DNA of 7,168 nt from Bacillota bacterium (GTDB lineage Bacteria; Bacillota; UBA4882; UBA8346), in the NCBI GenBank assembly GCA_003501365.1, contig DNPP01000417.1, forward strand, positions 1 to 7,168, given 5' to 3'. The position numbers were made by a program, and so were the translations under genes. Positions 1 to 5,583 of the stretch are shown here, piece after piece; position 1 is the first letter of the stretch, and every line of letters starts with the position of its first letter. The notes beneath the pieces are model-generated. The model ran no database searches and was not told where the DNA came from. It was given only the letters and a program-made list of their open reading frames with translations.

Positions 1-2
1 GG

Positions 3-125
3 TATGATGGCGATCCGACGTTTCAATTTGCAGGACTCATGCTCAGTACAATTCCAGCTTTGCTTATTTACATGATATTCCAAAATAAAATTATAAAAGG
101 TATGTCAGCAGGTGCAATTAAGTAA
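3..125 (+). CDS. C-terminal end of a MalG-type sugar ABC transporter permease (5' part outside window)
   Basis: This is the last 40 codons of an inner-membrane permease of a carbohydrate ABC importer; codon phase begins at base 3 and the TAA is at 123-125. The visible part ends in a final hydrophobic helix (LSTIPALLIYMIF) followed by the short basic tail QNKIIKGMSAGAIK. That tail is typical of MalG/CUT1 permeases, which end in a K-G-x-x-x-G-(A/S)-x-K pattern. The complete permease at 5584-6408 ends in the same way (LLLYMIMSKQFIKGLTAGSVKG), so the two are paralogues from two separate transporters. The EAA loop that contacts the ATPase lies outside the window. The downstream neighbour is insertion-sequence debris, so any further genes of this operon have been displaced or lost. 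The family call is firm; the substrate is unknown. Confidence 0.85.
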   Translation, partial: YDGDPTFQFAGLMLSTIPALLIYMIFQNKIIKGMSAGAIK

Positions 126-196
126 GGATTTACTTTGAAACTATGACCTGTCCCAGGTTACTCAACTAATATGAAAGCTAGTTCATAGCGGAGATT

Positions 197-405
197 TTAA
201 GGTATTGCGTATTCCTGGGGCGTCATGTTTTTTCCTAGCAAACGTTGGTTGTAAAAATACCGGACATCTTTTTCGGTCAAATCCAAATTGGTGACCATTG
301 ACATGGTCTGCCAGTCTATTTCAAATAGTTTGAGTTGTAATAAGTCTTCATCCGCCGTGTGATACCAGATGATTACGATTCTCCAGGCTTTACTCCGGTT
401 TTTTA
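197..405 (-). pseudogene. C-terminal fragment of an IS1380-like (DDE) transposase
   Basis: The minus-strand frame ending at TAA 197-199 carries a W-R-[IV]-V-I strand, then QLKLFEID, then VTNLDLTEKDVRYFYNQR. The pattern VTNL-x(8-10)-v-x-FYNQR is typical of the last core strand and helix of IS1380/IS4-type transposases, where the catalytic glutamate follows shortly after YNQR. Here YNQR is followed by LLGKNMTPQEYAIP and a stop, without that glutamate or the C-terminal tail, so the gene is cut just after this point (about base 243). The upstream limit is uncertain: the same frame stays open to 460, but from about 405 the neighbouring frame reads as an unrelated IS630 protein. No start codon or complete catalytic triad is present, so this is dead debris. 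The IS1380 assignment is by motif from memory and less sure than the conclusion that it is a transposase remnant. Confidence 0.5.
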
Positions 406-698
406 ATTTTTCGGTCGTCTTTCCGCTTAGATTCAAGAAATGAATGGAAAAATTGCTCACAGGTTTCGCTATTAAAAGGATAAGCTATTTGCGTAAATAG
501 CTCTCCAGTGCTTGGATTAACCGCCCCAAAGTAACCGAGTTTTTGATTGTTTGGCGAAAATAATATCTTTGGTTGAAGACCGACTGGGGCCCACATGCGC
601 GTGATAGTTGAGTGAAGCTTGAAATGGACTTCATCTTCGAACCAAATTTCAACATTCGGATTTTTTACCGCCTCATTAAGTTTTTTTAAAGCCCTACC
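390..698 (-). pseudogene. Internal fragment of an IS630-family transposase (DDE_3 domain)
   Basis: The minus-strand frame 390-725 contains NPNVEIWFEDEVHF, then MWAPVG, then GYFGAVNPSTGELF. This is the start of the DDE core of IS630/Tc1-type transposases, whose usual text is VxxWFxDEtgF...WaPrGqrP...fGAvnp.tGel. The first catalytic aspartate is the D of FEDE (residue 31 of the frame). The second aspartate (L-D-N-A-x-x-H) and the glutamate (N-P-I-E) are absent, because the frame ends in KRKDDRKIKKPE and a stop where they should come. The N-terminal helix-turn-helix part is also absent. The first ten or so residues of the frame (MLSNIGDHIG) are only the antisense of the adjoining chemotaxis gene, which puts the right-hand junction near 690-699. 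The fragment is therefore broken on both sides and cannot act as a transposase. Confidence 0.75.
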
Positions 699-1229
699 GA
701 TGTGATCACCAATATTGCTGAGCAAACCAACCTTCTAGCCTTGAATGCAGCGATCGAGGCCGCTCGAGCCGGAGATATGGGACTTGGTTTTGCGGTTGTC
801 GCGGAAGAAGTGAACAAACTGGCAGCCCAATCTCAAATGGCCGCTACGACGATTAATAAAATGTTAAAGGAAATCCGGGTGAAAACGGAGGTTTCCACCC
901 AAACCGCCTCCCAGGCACATCAGATTGTTGAAGAACAATTAAAAGCCGTCAAAAAAGCCCAGCAAACATTCAATGAAATTATTCAGGCCATGGATCATGT
1001 CGCCCAGCGGATCACTGATGTCAATGAAAATATTAAAATAATTAATATGGTGAAAGAAAATACCATGAACTCCATCATAAATATCAGCGCTATTTCTCAA
1101 GAAACGGCCGCTTCGTCCCAGGAGGTTTCCGCATCCATCGAGGAGCAAACCGCCATTGCCGAGCAAGTGAACGGCCTAGCGCATGATTTATTACATATGG
1201 CATACTTATGCATCCCCTTTTTACCTTAG
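699..1229 (+). pseudogene. Distal half of a methyl-accepting chemotaxis protein signalling domain, truncated at both ends
   Basis: The frame opens at D-V-I-T-N-I-A-E and goes straight into QTNLLALNAAIEAARAGD and GLGFAVVAEEVNKLA, the hairpin tip of the MCP cytoplasmic coiled coil that binds CheA and CheW. The rest is the descending helix, rich in A, Q, E and S heptads, with a plausible methylation stretch (QETAASSQEVSASIEEQTA). Everything before the tip is missing: ligand-binding domain, membrane segments, HAMP domain and ascending helix. The frame is open upstream only to a TAA at 687-689 and has no good start; the GTG at 702 has no convincing ribosome binding site. At the 3' end the normal pattern (A-x-x-L-x-x-M-A-x-x-L then a short tail) breaks after HMA at about 1200 and runs into the unrelated YLCIPFLP. 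It is therefore a remnant with junctions near 695 and 1200, unlikely to be a working receptor. Confidence 0.85.
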
Positions 1230-1375
1230 CTACACAATTGATTTAATGGAATAGATATTAACAATAGTTAAAACAAATTAAGTTTATCGTATAATTGGCC
1301 ATAAATAAAATGATTACTATATATGTTGAAATAAATAATCACAAGGTTTTGGACTACAAAAAAAACTAATAAAAA
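1230..1375. other. AT-rich non-coding stretch with no recognisable gene
   Basis: I see no coding frame of note on either strand here. A TATAAT hexamer sits at 1290-1295, preceded by TTAAGTTTATCG, a short echo of the ROK promoter (TTAT.AT context at 1638-1656), but no good -35 box is placed 16-18 bases upstream and there is nothing obvious for it to transcribe. The stretch lies between the MCP remnant and the tRNA remnant, so it may be the outermost end of the displaced or integrated DNA. Confidence 0.5.
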
Positions 1376-1383
1376 CCCTTTGA

Positions 1384-1433
1384 TTTGACTACGAATCAAA
1401 GGGTCACAAGTTCGAATCTTGTCGGGCGCACCA
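1384..1433 (+). tRNA. 3' half of a tRNA-Arg (anticodon ACG), 5' half missing
   Basis: The segment folds as the last two-thirds of a tRNA. The anticodon stem TTTGA/TCAAA (1384-1388 with 1396-1400) closes a 7-base loop CTACGAA whose anticodon is ACG (1392-1393 plus the preceding A), reading arginine CGN codons. A 5-base variable region GGGTC follows, then a perfect T-arm ACAAG-TTCGAAT-CTTGT, the acceptor 3' strand CGGGCGC, discriminator A and encoded CCA (1431-1433). The expected partner strand GCGCCCG, and a D-arm (GCTC...GAGC), are not present upstream; the preceding bases are AAAAACCCTTTGAT. It cannot make a working tRNA. Such a 3' fragment, followed by the gene's own terminator, is what site-specific integration into the 3' end of a tRNA gene leaves at the far end of the element. 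A simple deletion of the 5' half is the alternative. Confidence 0.8.
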
Positions 1434-1443
1434 TTTAAATAAC

Positions 1444-1467
1444 GATCGCCGTAAGGCGGTCTTTTTT
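1444..1467 (+). terminator. Rho-independent terminator after the tRNA-Arg remnant
   Basis: The arms GATCGCC (1444-1450) and GGCGGTC (1455-1461) pair over 7 base pairs with one G-T pair around a GTAA loop, followed at once by six T (1462-1467). It lies 10 bases after the CCA end and was most probably the terminator of the original tRNA gene. Confidence 0.85.
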
Positions 1468-1592
1468 ATTCGGAAATATTTCGAAGACTATTAACCACAA
1501 AACACCTAAAGGACATCAAAAACGGAGAGGGCGTGCTTGCCTAGATTATACCCACCCAACAGTGTGATTTTAAAAATCTATCGCAAAATTTG
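1468..1592. other. Non-coding stretch with short palindromes only
   Basis: No supportable gene is seen. The stretch holds GAAATATTTC (1473-1482) and a perfect GATTTT-A-AAAATC inverted repeat (1566-1578). Both are AT-rich and short, and neither has a T tract or a clear role. It forms the left flank of the ROK repressor control region. Confidence 0.4.
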
Positions 1593-1616
1593 TTTTATTT
1601 ATTTCAAAAAATAAAA
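1593..1616. promoter_or_regulatory. Candidate operator: inverted repeat TTTTATTT-N8-AAATAAAA upstream of the ROK promoter
   Basis: Perfect 8-base arms TTTTATTT (1593-1600) and AAATAAAA (1609-1616) flank the 8-base centre ATTTCAAA, ending 11 bases before the proposed -35 box. The TTATTT...AAATAA layout resembles the operators bound by NagC and Mlc, which are ROK-family repressors, so autoregulation by the ROK protein encoded just downstream is a reasonable guess. The region is very AT-rich, which lowers the weight of any AT palindrome. Confidence 0.4.
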
Positions 1617-1627
1617 TAAGTACAGTA

Positions 1628-1656
1628 TTGAATAAAATAAGTTTATACATTATAAT
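1628..1656 (+). promoter_or_regulatory. Sigma-A-type promoter for the ROK repressor gene
   Basis: A TTGAAT -35 box (1628-1633) and a perfect TATAAT -10 box (1651-1656) are separated by 17 bases. Transcription would begin near 1663, giving a leader of about 50 bases before the TTG start. GATTATTATTAT lies across the start site on the opposite strand (complement of about 1653-1664). Confidence 0.7.
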
Positions 1657-1703
1657 AATAATCAAACAATATATTGTAGTGAATTAAACAAAATATAAAA
1701 TAT

Positions 1704-1708
1704 AGGAG
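1704..1708 (+). promoter_or_regulatory. Ribosome binding site AGGAG that fixes the TTG start of the ROK gene
   Basis: AGGAG ends 7 bases before TTG at 1716-1718. No ATG or GTG in the frame has comparable spacing, and the TTG keeps the whole winged-helix domain, so TTG is the best start. Confidence 0.75.
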
Positions 1709-1715
1709 CAAAAAA

Positions 1716-2936
1716 TTGTATACCAAGCCCTTCAACAAACAAAAGGGAAATTGTTCAGATGCAGATGAAATTATTAAATGGCTCCGGAAATTCGGGCCTA
1801 CTTCGCGGACAGATTTAGCCTATGCATTTGATTTTTCTCGGGCCAAGATTACCCCGCTTGTCTCAGATCTAATTCGCCGGGGTATTATTCGAGAGGGCGG
1901 AAATATTGATACAAATGAAGGCCGGCCGCCACGTCTCATCCGATTCAAGGAGGATTTCGGCTATGCGATTGGAGTTGACCTTGGCGCTACCAGTGTAGAT
2001 GTCGGGTTGGCTGATTTCAGCGGACATATCGTTGCTTGCTTTGGAGAACCGCTAGTACTGTGTAGTTCTCCTGAAATCATATTGAAACGAATTTGTGAAA
2101 TTATCAATGACCTCGTAGAGAAAGAAAAAATCGGCAAAGAATGCATTATTGCAATAGGACTTGGTGTTCCGGGACCGGTTGATTTTTCGACAAAGCTTTT
2201 AGTATCTCCCTGCGGTCTGCCGGGGTGGGAAGTGTATCCTATCCAGGAATATATGAAACAACAATTTCCTCAAGCTGAAATATTTATTGATAACGATGCC
2301 AATATAATGGCATTTGGGGAGTTAAGGGCCGGAATAGGCAAGGGAGTTGATAACTTTATTTTTTTGAAAGTCGGTACCGGTATAGGCGCCGGAATAGTAT
2401 GCAATGGTGAGATATATCAGGGAAGCAGCGGCTGTTCGGGAGATGTAGGCCATATTTGTGTAGATAAGGAAGGCCCAGTCTGTGTATGCGGGAATCGTGG
2501 CTGCCTTCAATCATTGGCTAGTGGAAAAGCGATTGCCGAAAAAGCGACTCACGGGGCTTTGGAAGGTCAAAGTCCGCTCCTTTCTGAAAGGATATCCTCC
2601 AAAGAAAACAAATTAACCGCCGAGGATGTCTCCGTGGCAGCGGCGGCAGGAGATGCTTTTTCCAATAAACTGCTCCAGGAGAGCGGAGAATTAATTGGCG
2701 AGACTCTGGCCGGAGTGGTTAATGTTTTGAATCCCAGTCTCCTTTTAATCGGCGGCGGGGTAAGCAATATAGGACATCAGTTTCTTTCTTCCATTCGGCG
2801 AGCCATTTTGCGCCGGTCTCATCCGCTTTCAACCCGTGATTTACGGATTGAATATTCTTCATTGGGCATGAAAGCGGGGATTATCGGGGCGGTATCTTTG
2901 GCTTTAGAATTATTTCAAATGGAAAGAAGAGATTAG
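1716..2936 (+). CDS. ROK-family transcriptional repressor (XylR/NagC-like)
   Basis: A 406-residue cytoplasmic DNA-binding sugar sensor, the usual length for ROK repressors. Residues about 15-77 form the winged helix-turn-helix (IIKWLRKFGPTSRTDLA, then the recognition helix near FSRAKITPLVSDLIRRG) and end with the wing motif EGRPPRLIRF. The ROK domain follows: phosphate-1 loop VDLGAT (87-92), GLGVPGPVD (148-156), sugar-site IDNDAN (191-196), phosphate-2 VGTGIGAGIV (219-228), GDVGH (242-246), the zinc-binding C-x-C-G-N-R-G-C (256-263) and LLIGGGVS (353-360). ROK kinases usually have glutamate in the E-x-G-H motif; aspartate here also occurs in other ROK repressors, and with the winged helix it argues for a regulator rather than a kinase. 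The gene has its own promoter and stands just before the binding-protein and permease operon, which it probably controls in response to a sugar or sugar phosphate. The start is TTG with AGGAG in front. The effector is unknown. Confidence 0.93.
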   Translation: MYTKPFNKQKGNCSDADEIIKWLRKFGPTSRTDLAYAFDFSRAKITPLVSDLIRRGIIREGGNIDTNEGRPPRLIRFKEDFGYAIGVDLGATSVDVGLADFSGHIVACFGEPLVLCSSPEIILKRICEIINDLVEKEKIGKECIIAIGLGVPGPVDFSTKLLVSPCGLPGWEVYPIQEYMKQQFPQAEIFIDNDANIMAFGELRAGIGKGVDNFIFLKVGTGIGAGIVCNGEIYQGSSGCSGDVGHICVDKEGPVCVCGNRGCLQSLASGKAIAEKATHGALEGQSPLLSERISSKENKLTAEDVSVAAAAGDAFSNKLLQESGELIGETLAGVVNVLNPSLLLIGGGVSNIGHQFLSSIRRAILRRSHPLSTRDLRIEYSSLGMKAGIIGAVSLALELFQMERRD

Positions 2937-2956
2937 TATGAATGAAGCTAAAAAAT

Positions 2957-2966
2957 TTATTATTTT
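2957..2966 (+). repeat. Copy 1 of the decamer TTATTATTTT, just after the ROK gene
   Basis: An exact TTATTATTTT 21 bases after the ROK stop codon. Identical copies are at 3085, 3115 and 4566, all between genes of the sugar locus. The role is unknown; this copy is far from the nearest promoter. Confidence 0.4.
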
Positions 2967-3077
2967 ATCGGTCGATAACCAATGATGGCAAAGACAACCA
3001 AGTTAATAACAATAAAGCACATTTCTGCACTAATTAAATCGAAAGGATGGTGAAGGCGGGGCAATAAGTTTGAGTTT

Positions 3078-3106
3078 TTGAGAGTTATTATTTTTGGCTT
3101 TATAGT
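3078..3106 (+). promoter_or_regulatory. Sigma-A-type promoter for the solute-binding protein operon
   Basis: A TTGAGA -35 box (3078-3083) and TATAGT -10 box (3101-3106) are 17 bases apart. The start site would be near 3113, leaving about 28 bases of leader before the TTG at 3141. This rules out translation from further upstream in the same frame, because bases 3078-3140 would be promoter and leader DNA. Confidence 0.6.
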
Positions 3107-3124
3107 AAATTCATTTATTATTTT
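3085..3124 (+). repeat. Copies 2 and 3 of TTATTATTTT, 30 bases apart, flanking the -10 box
   Basis: Exact TTATTATTTT at 3085-3094 (inside the promoter spacer) and 3115-3124 (just after the start site). The spacing is 30 bases, close to three helical turns, so both would face the same side of the DNA. This is a good position for a repressor such as the upstream ROK protein, but binding is an inference. Confidence 0.45.
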
Positions 3125-3133
3125 AAGGAGGTG
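3125..3133 (+). promoter_or_regulatory. Strong ribosome binding site that sets the TTG start of the binding protein
   Basis: AAGGAGGTG is a near-complete anti-16S match and ends 7 bases before TTG 3141-3143. The longer reading from 3078 has no ribosome binding site and would put a second hydrophobic stretch before the signal peptide. Confidence 0.85.
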
Positions 3134-3140
3134 TATTTTA

Positions 3141-4433
3141 TTGAAGAAAGTTCGTTTGGTAGTTTTTTTATTAGTTTTGATATCACTTATCAGTATTGCC
3201 GCAACTTCTACCGGGTTTGGCGCCGATAAAGTCACCCTGACGATTGGTTCCTGGCGGGTTGATGATGTCGAATCAATTGGTAAAGTCCTGGCTGCCTTCA
3301 CACAGAAATATCCGAACATTCAAATTAAGTTTAACCCAACTAATCCGCCCGACTACAATGCCGTGCTGCGTACCCAATTAACCGGTGGTAGCGGACCCGA
3401 TCTGATGTATCTGCGCTCTTTCAAAATCAGCGCCGACTTGTTTAAGGACGGATTTATAGCGCCGCTTACCGATATGACAGCTTTAAAACAAAATTATACT
3501 GAAGGTAACTTGAGCCCTTGGACCAATGACAAGGGAGTGATTTACGGTTTGCCTTTTATGGCCGTCTCTCACGGTATCTATTATAACAGCAATCTTTTTA
3601 AAAAGTATAAAATCAATGTTCCCACCACTTGGCAACAGTTGATCATTGCGGCTAAAAAATTAAAAGCGGCCGGTATTATCCCGTTTGCTAACGGTTCCAA
3701 GGAGCAATGGGATATGAACGAGATAGTTTTCATGAATTTACTTCCCGATTTTATCGGCGGTCGATCCTCCCGATTGGAATATGAAACCGGTAAAGTGCCC
3801 TTCAATGATGCCAAAATGGTCGCCGCATTCCAGGCGATCAAGGACATTGCGCCCTACCTCCCGGCCGGGCAAGAAGGCGTCTCTTATTATGATGCCCAAC
3901 AACTATTCCTACTTGGGAAAGCGGCTATGTTTTTCGGCGGTTCCTGGGATGTCGCCATATTTGAGAAGGCCGCTCCGGATTTTGAATGGGGCGTTTTCGC
4001 CACCCCGGCTTCCGTAGGCCGCAAGACCGTCGTCTGCTTCCATCCTGACTGCGGCATCGGTATCAATAAGACTTCTAAATTTCAAAAAGAGGCCCGCCTT
4101 TTTCTGGAATGGCTGACCACCAAACAAGCAGCTCAAATCCTGGCTGATGAAATCCCCGGTTTCTATCCGCTGTCCAAGACCGGAGCAGCCCTAAAGATCA
4201 AAAGCGCTCATGCCAGCCAATTTTTGGCGATCAGCAACGGCAAGGAAACTGACTTACGTTTTGACTGGCCGGTGCTTATGGATGCTCCCCAAGGTAAAAC
4301 GGACGGTTATAACTTAACCCAAAATGCCGCGCTCGCGGTAGCGAAAGGGGCGATGACCCCCAAGCAGGCCGCCGATTTTGTCCAAGACGGGCTGGAGCAG
4401 TGGTATGCACCGACGCAACATTTTAAAAAATAG
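3141..4433 (+). CDS. Extracellular family-1 solute-binding protein of a carbohydrate ABC importer
   Basis: A 430-residue secreted protein that captures a sugar and delivers it to the permeases encoded next. A signal peptide covers residues 1 to about 28 (MKKVR, a hydrophobic core VVFLLVLISLISIAA, then a cut near GFGA-DK). No lipobox cysteine is present, so it would be a free periplasmic or released protein rather than a lipoprotein, unusual for a monoderm Firmicute. The mature part begins VTLTIGSWR and has the family hallmarks: YPNIQIKF (57-64), GGSGPDLMYL (82-91), the signature-like segment YGLPFMAVSHGIYYN (135-149) followed by LFKKY, PTTWQQL (161-167), and GKAAMFFGGSW (249-259). Length matches the 400-450 usual for the MalE/SBP_bac_1 group. 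The TTG start is set by AAGGAGGTG. The gene is first in the operon behind its own promoter and ends in front of a strong hairpin. The family is sure; the ligand cannot be told. Confidence 0.93.
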   Translation: MKKVRLVVFLLVLISLISIAATSTGFGADKVTLTIGSWRVDDVESIGKVLAAFTQKYPNIQIKFNPTNPPDYNAVLRTQLTGGSGPDLMYLRSFKISADLFKDGFIAPLTDMTALKQNYTEGNLSPWTNDKGVIYGLPFMAVSHGIYYNSNLFKKYKINVPTTWQQLIIAAKKLKAAGIIPFANGSKEQWDMNEIVFMNLLPDFIGGRSSRLEYETGKVPFNDAKMVAAFQAIKDIAPYLPAGQEGVSYYDAQQLFLLGKAAMFFGGSWDVAIFEKAAPDFEWGVFATPASVGRKTVVCFHPDCGIGINKTSKFQKEARLFLEWLTTKQAAQILADEIPGFYPLSKTGAALKIKSAHASQFLAISNGKETDLRFDWPVLMDAPQGKTDGYNLTQNAALAVAKGAMTPKQAADFVQDGLEQWYAPTQHFKK

Positions 4434-4462
4434 TTGGAAGTTCTAATTGATCCCTAAAAATC

Positions 4463-4502
4463 GGCCTGGCATAAAAGTATAGAATGAATTTTTTGCCAGG
4501 CC
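4463..4502 (+). terminator. Intercistronic hairpin, probable partial terminator or mRNA stabiliser
   Basis: The perfect 9-base arms GGCCTGGCA (4463-4471) and TGCCAGGCC (4494-4502) are followed by CTTTATAC. After one T-T mismatch, four more A-T pairs (4473-4476 with 4489-4492) lengthen the stem. The T tract after it is only three long, so termination should be leaky. Placed between the binding-protein gene and the permeases, it would keep binding-protein transcript high and permease transcript lower, as is common in such operons. Confidence 0.7.
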
Positions 4503-4565
4503 CTTTATACTAAGTTGTGTTCAAGGGTGTTAAACAAATAAACTCAGCTATAAATTTTGACTTGA

Positions 4566-4575
4566 TTATTATTTT
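4566..4575 (+). repeat. Copy 4 of the decamer TTATTATTTT, upstream of the first permease
   Basis: An exact copy 40 bases before the permease ATG. The surrounding TTGATTATTATTTT (4562-4575) matches the complement of the ROK promoter start-site region (TTGATTATTATTAT) at 13 of 14 positions. No clear promoter is attached: a TTGACT at 4557-4562 has no -10 box at the right distance. Confidence 0.4.
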
Positions 4576-4605
4576 CAGACGATTTGGCATTTAAAGGAGT
4601 TAATC

Positions 4606-5568
4606 ATGAAGCAAAAAGTTTCAGTGAACACTCTAGGAGCTCTCCCCACTAAAATGAAAAGAAAAAGAGACTGTTGGTTTCTTTATACAATACCTGCTCT
4701 TATCATTTATATCTGGTTTATGGCTTTTCCGTTATTCAATTCAATGCGGTTAAGCCTATATACCGGTTCAGGCTTTGTTCCAAGTCATTTTGTCGGCTTG
4801 AAAAATTATGTTGATTTATTTACCAACCCTTTCTTCCGGGATCGTCTGGTCGGCGCAATCATCCATACCGGTATCCTCTTTGCAATCTGTATGGGAATCC
4901 AGAACACTTTGGGACTGGCGTTTGCCAACATTCTTTCCGGATCTTTAAAAGGCAGTTCCATATACCGTACGATTATCTTTTTGCCGGCGACATTATCTAT
5001 ATTGGTAACCGGATTTTTATGGCGATTGATTTTAAACCCAAATTGGGGCGCTGTCAACCAGGTGTTGGCAATGTTGGGGATGACCCGTTTTTCTAATTAT
5101 CCGTGGCTTGGCGATCCGAAGGTAGCCATGATAATCGTCGGACTGGTGACGGCCTGGCAGTGGGTGGGGATACCTACCATGATTTTTTTGGCTGGGTTTC
5201 AGGGAATACCGGAGGATTTGTACGAGGCGGCCAATATCGACGGGGCATCGCGACGACAGGTTTTCTGGAAAATTAAGGCGCCTTTATTGATTCCCGTGGT
5301 TGGTTTGGTCTCGATATTAACATTTGTCGGCAACTTTAACTCTTTTGATAATGTATTCGCGCTTGAAAACCCCAACGGAGCACCGGATTACTCCACCGAT
5401 ATCATGGGAACGCTTTTTTACCGGATCGGGATCGCCGGGCAAAATCCAATCGGTGAGCCTAATATGGGAGTCGGAGCCAGTATCGCTACGGTTATTTTCT
5501 TTATCTTATTAACCGGCGTTACTTTCTGGATGATTTCCCAAAACCGCAACAATAAAAAATTTGAATAA
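4606..5568 (+). CDS. Sugar ABC transporter permease, MalF/UgpA type
   Basis: A 320-residue inner-membrane subunit forming half of the translocation channel. About six membrane helices can be seen, near residues 25-45, 82-104, 121-143, 173-197, 228-245 and 289-312. The cytoplasmic coupling loop has the EAA motif: EAANIDGASRRQVFWKI at 207-223, then AP, with E207, A208, A209 and G213 in place; this loop docks on the ATPase. The N-terminal PALIIYIWFMAFPLFNSMRLS and GLKNYVDLF are typical of the MalF side of CUT1 transporters. The ATG start has AAAGGAG six bases in front. It lies 172 bases after the binding-protein gene, behind the hairpin, and 15 bases before the second permease, so the two permeases are surely co-transcribed. 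No ATPase gene is seen in the window. Confidence 0.94.
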   Translation: MKQKVSVNTLGALPTKMKRKRDCWFLYTIPALIIYIWFMAFPLFNSMRLSLYTGSGFVPSHFVGLKNYVDLFTNPFFRDRLVGAIIHTGILFAICMGIQNTLGLAFANILSGSLKGSSIYRTIIFLPATLSILVTGFLWRLILNPNWGAVNQVLAMLGMTRFSNYPWLGDPKVAMIIVGLVTAWQWVGIPTMIFLAGFQGIPEDLYEAANIDGASRRQVFWKIKAPLLIPVVGLVSILTFVGNFNSFDNVFALENPNGAPDYSTDIMGTLFYRIGIAGQNPIGEPNMGVGASIATVIFFILLTGVTFWMISQNRNNKKFE

Positions 5569-5583
5569 ATTGGAGTCATTGCA

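Noticed and set aside
146..158. ACCTG-TCC-CAGGT hairpin after the truncated permease
   Set aside because: Only five pairs and no T tract after it, so it is not convincing as a terminator or an IS end.
1290..1295. TATAAT as a promoter reading toward the tRNA remnant
   Set aside because: The bases 16-18 positions upstream (GTTAAA/TTAAAA) are poor -35 matches and no gene follows that it could serve.
2938..2985. Fifteen-codon ORF starting ATG one base after the ROK stop (MNEAKKFIILSVDNQ)
   Set aside because: Too short, no clear ribosome binding site, no recognisable motif, and it overlaps one of the repeated decamers. A leader peptide or remnant is possible but not supportable.
3078..3140. Longer N-terminus for the solute-binding protein, starting at TTG 3078
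   Set aside because: The extra 21 codons overlay the -35 and -10 boxes and the ribosome binding site, and would place another hydrophobic segment before a normal signal peptide.
2960..3319. Minus-strand ORF of 119 codons across the promoter and signal-peptide region
   Set aside because: It is the antisense of the promoter, leader and start of the binding-protein gene and has no recognisable domain.
4557..4590. Promoter in front of the first permease based on TTGACT at 4557
   Set aside because: No -10-like hexamer is found at 16-18 bases from it.
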